Shown here: positions 5,543 to 5,783 of the stretch, in pieces
How the letters are laid out: each line of letters starts with the position of its first letter
Numbering within the stretch: position 1 is the stretch's first letter
DNA from: CALELM01 sp045617105
GTDB taxonomy: Bacteria > Bacillota > Negativicutes > Selenomonadales > Selenomonadaceae
NCBI GenBank assembly: GCA_045617105.1
Contig: JAZLHW010000043.1
Coordinates: forward strand, 1-5,783
Length of the DNA stretch: 5,783 nt
Direction: 5' to 3'
The notes under the pieces: model-generated
What the model saw: only the letters and a program-made list of their open reading frames with translations
What the model was told of the DNA's origin: nothing
The model's database searches: none
Made by a program: the position numbers and the translations under genes

Positions 5543-5569
5543 CTCCCAACATATTATGTTCTATGGGAG
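5543..5569. repeat. Bulged inverted repeat upstream of the Rpn gene
   Basis: CTCCCA (5543-5548) pairs with TGGGAG (5564-5569). Inside it ACAT (5549-5552) pairs with ATGT (5556-5559), with a 4-nt bulge TCTA on one side. The core AACAT-ATT-ATGTT (5548-5560) is a perfect 13-bp palindrome. No T tract follows on either strand, so it is more likely an operator or RNA structure than a terminator. Confidence 0.4.
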
Positions 5570-5600
5570 GAAACAATTCTCCATGGTTTGAATTTTTTTA

Positions 5601-5629
5601 TTTTTTTTACTGAGAATCTTTTGTATAAT
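5601..5629 (+). promoter_or_regulatory. Candidate promoter of the Rpn-family gene
   Basis: A perfect TATAAT (5624-5629) lies 28 bp upstream of the TTG start. The position 17 bp further upstream falls in a T tract (TTTTTT, 5601-5606), a poor -35. The long T tracts just upstream may compensate as an UP-like or bent region. Confidence 0.5.
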
Positions 5630-5657
5630 ATAGTTAGGAAAAAGCGAGGTGATGTGC

Positions 5658-5783
5658 TTGGGCGAGAAAGATATTGCAGAAAAGACGCTTGCCGCCTACA
5701 ATGACGTGTTTGCGGATATCGTCAATGTCCTGCTGTTCCACGGGGAGCGGCTGGTGGAGGAGGATTTCCTCGAAGATGCCACG
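5658..5783 (+). CDS. Rpn-family nuclease / putative transposase (3' end cut by window)
   Basis: 42 codons are visible, beginning MGEKDIAEKTLAAYNDVFAD and continuing IVNVLLFHGERLVEEDFLED. I recognise this as the N-terminus of the Rpn (recombination-promoting nuclease, PD-(D/E)XK fold, formerly transposase_31-like) proteins common in multiple copies in gut and oral Bacillota. The catalytic residues lie mostly beyond the window. The start is TTG at 5658 because GAGGTG (5646-5651) sits 6 nt upstream; an in-frame ATG at 5652 abuts that site and is too close. By hand count 29 of 42 codons end in G or C, against 8 of the first 29 in the unknown gene at 3909, so the composition is unlike its neighbours and fits horizontal acquisition or movement of the family. 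Confidence 0.82.
   Translation, partial: MGEKDIAEKTLAAYNDVFADIVNVLLFHGERLVEEDFLEDAT

Larger units (their letters stand above)
5214..5657. other. 444-bp AT-rich intergenic region with repeats
   Basis: The region lies between the divergent TetR-type and Rpn-type genes. No normal-sized gene or RNA gene is apparent. It holds a 10-bp palindrome near the regulator start, a recurring AAGGGCATCTC motif, an 11-bp inverted repeat, three chained very short frames on the minus strand, a bulged hairpin, and poly-T tracts upstream of the Rpn gene. I could not find a convincing promoter for the regulator close to its start. A weak TTGTTT-N17-TATGTT pair on the minus strand around 5550-5578 would give a leader of more than 300 nt. 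Confidence 0.6.

Noticed and set aside
5543..5582. The hairpin upstream of the Rpn gene as a rho-independent terminator
   Set aside because: No T tract follows the stem directly on either strand; the T tracts begin more than 20 bp later and belong to the promoter region.
1..5783. CRISPR arrays, tRNA or rRNA genes, riboswitches and insertion-sequence ends
   Set aside because: I looked for regular direct repeats, tRNA cloverleaf ends, a THI-box near thiN and long terminal inverted repeats and saw none; the region upstream of thiN, where a riboswitch would lie, is outside the window.

Overview
The window looks like chromosome from a low-to-mid GC, Gram-positive-type anaerobe (Bacillota). A Negativicutes/Selenomonas-like or Lachnospiraceae-like host is my best guess, but it is only an inference. 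It rests on the types of protein present (an Rpn-type nuclease beginning MGEKDIAEKTL, a PAS-like sensor module fused to a TetR head), on GGAGG-type ribosome sites with frequent TTG starts, and on SOS boxes of the Bacillus CGAAC-N4-GTTCG form. No rRNA, tRNA, CRISPR array or insertion sequence is visible.

Layout. (1) Bases 1-656, plus strand: thiamine pyrophosphokinase (thiN), lacking only its first few codons. Its hairpin terminator lies inside the 3' end of the convergent gene. (2) Bases 3397-668, minus strand: a run of three housekeeping genes, UDP-glucose 4-epimerase (galE), D-aminoacyl-tRNA deacylase (dtd) and an M29 metallo-aminopeptidase. Spacings are 27 and 51 bp, and a recognisable promoter sits just upstream of galE. 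(3) Bases 3488-4224: a divergent pair around a compact control region. Leftward is an 86-residue exported LysM protein resembling the SOS cell-division inhibitor YneA. Rightward is an 86-residue protein of unknown function. Two SOS (LexA) boxes and two good sigma-A promoters lie between them. A strong bidirectional terminator closes the unknown gene and the regulator that faces it. (4) Bases 5213-4227, minus strand: a TetR-type regulator of 328 residues with an extra C-terminal PAS-like module. (5) Bases 5214-5657: 444 bp of AT-rich intergenic DNA with repeated and palindromic motifs and three very short chained reading frames. (6) Bases 5658-5783, plus strand: the first 42 codons of an Rpn-family nuclease/transposase-like gene, much richer in GC than its neighbours.

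The most interesting part is the divergent SOS unit. In Bacillus the YneA gene is divergent from lexA; here the partner is a small soluble protein of unknown function that appears to be LexA-controlled too. The TetR/PAS-like fusion with its palindrome-rich leader is the second item worth attention. All positions, motif matches and composition counts were read by hand; family assignments come from motif recognition without database searches.
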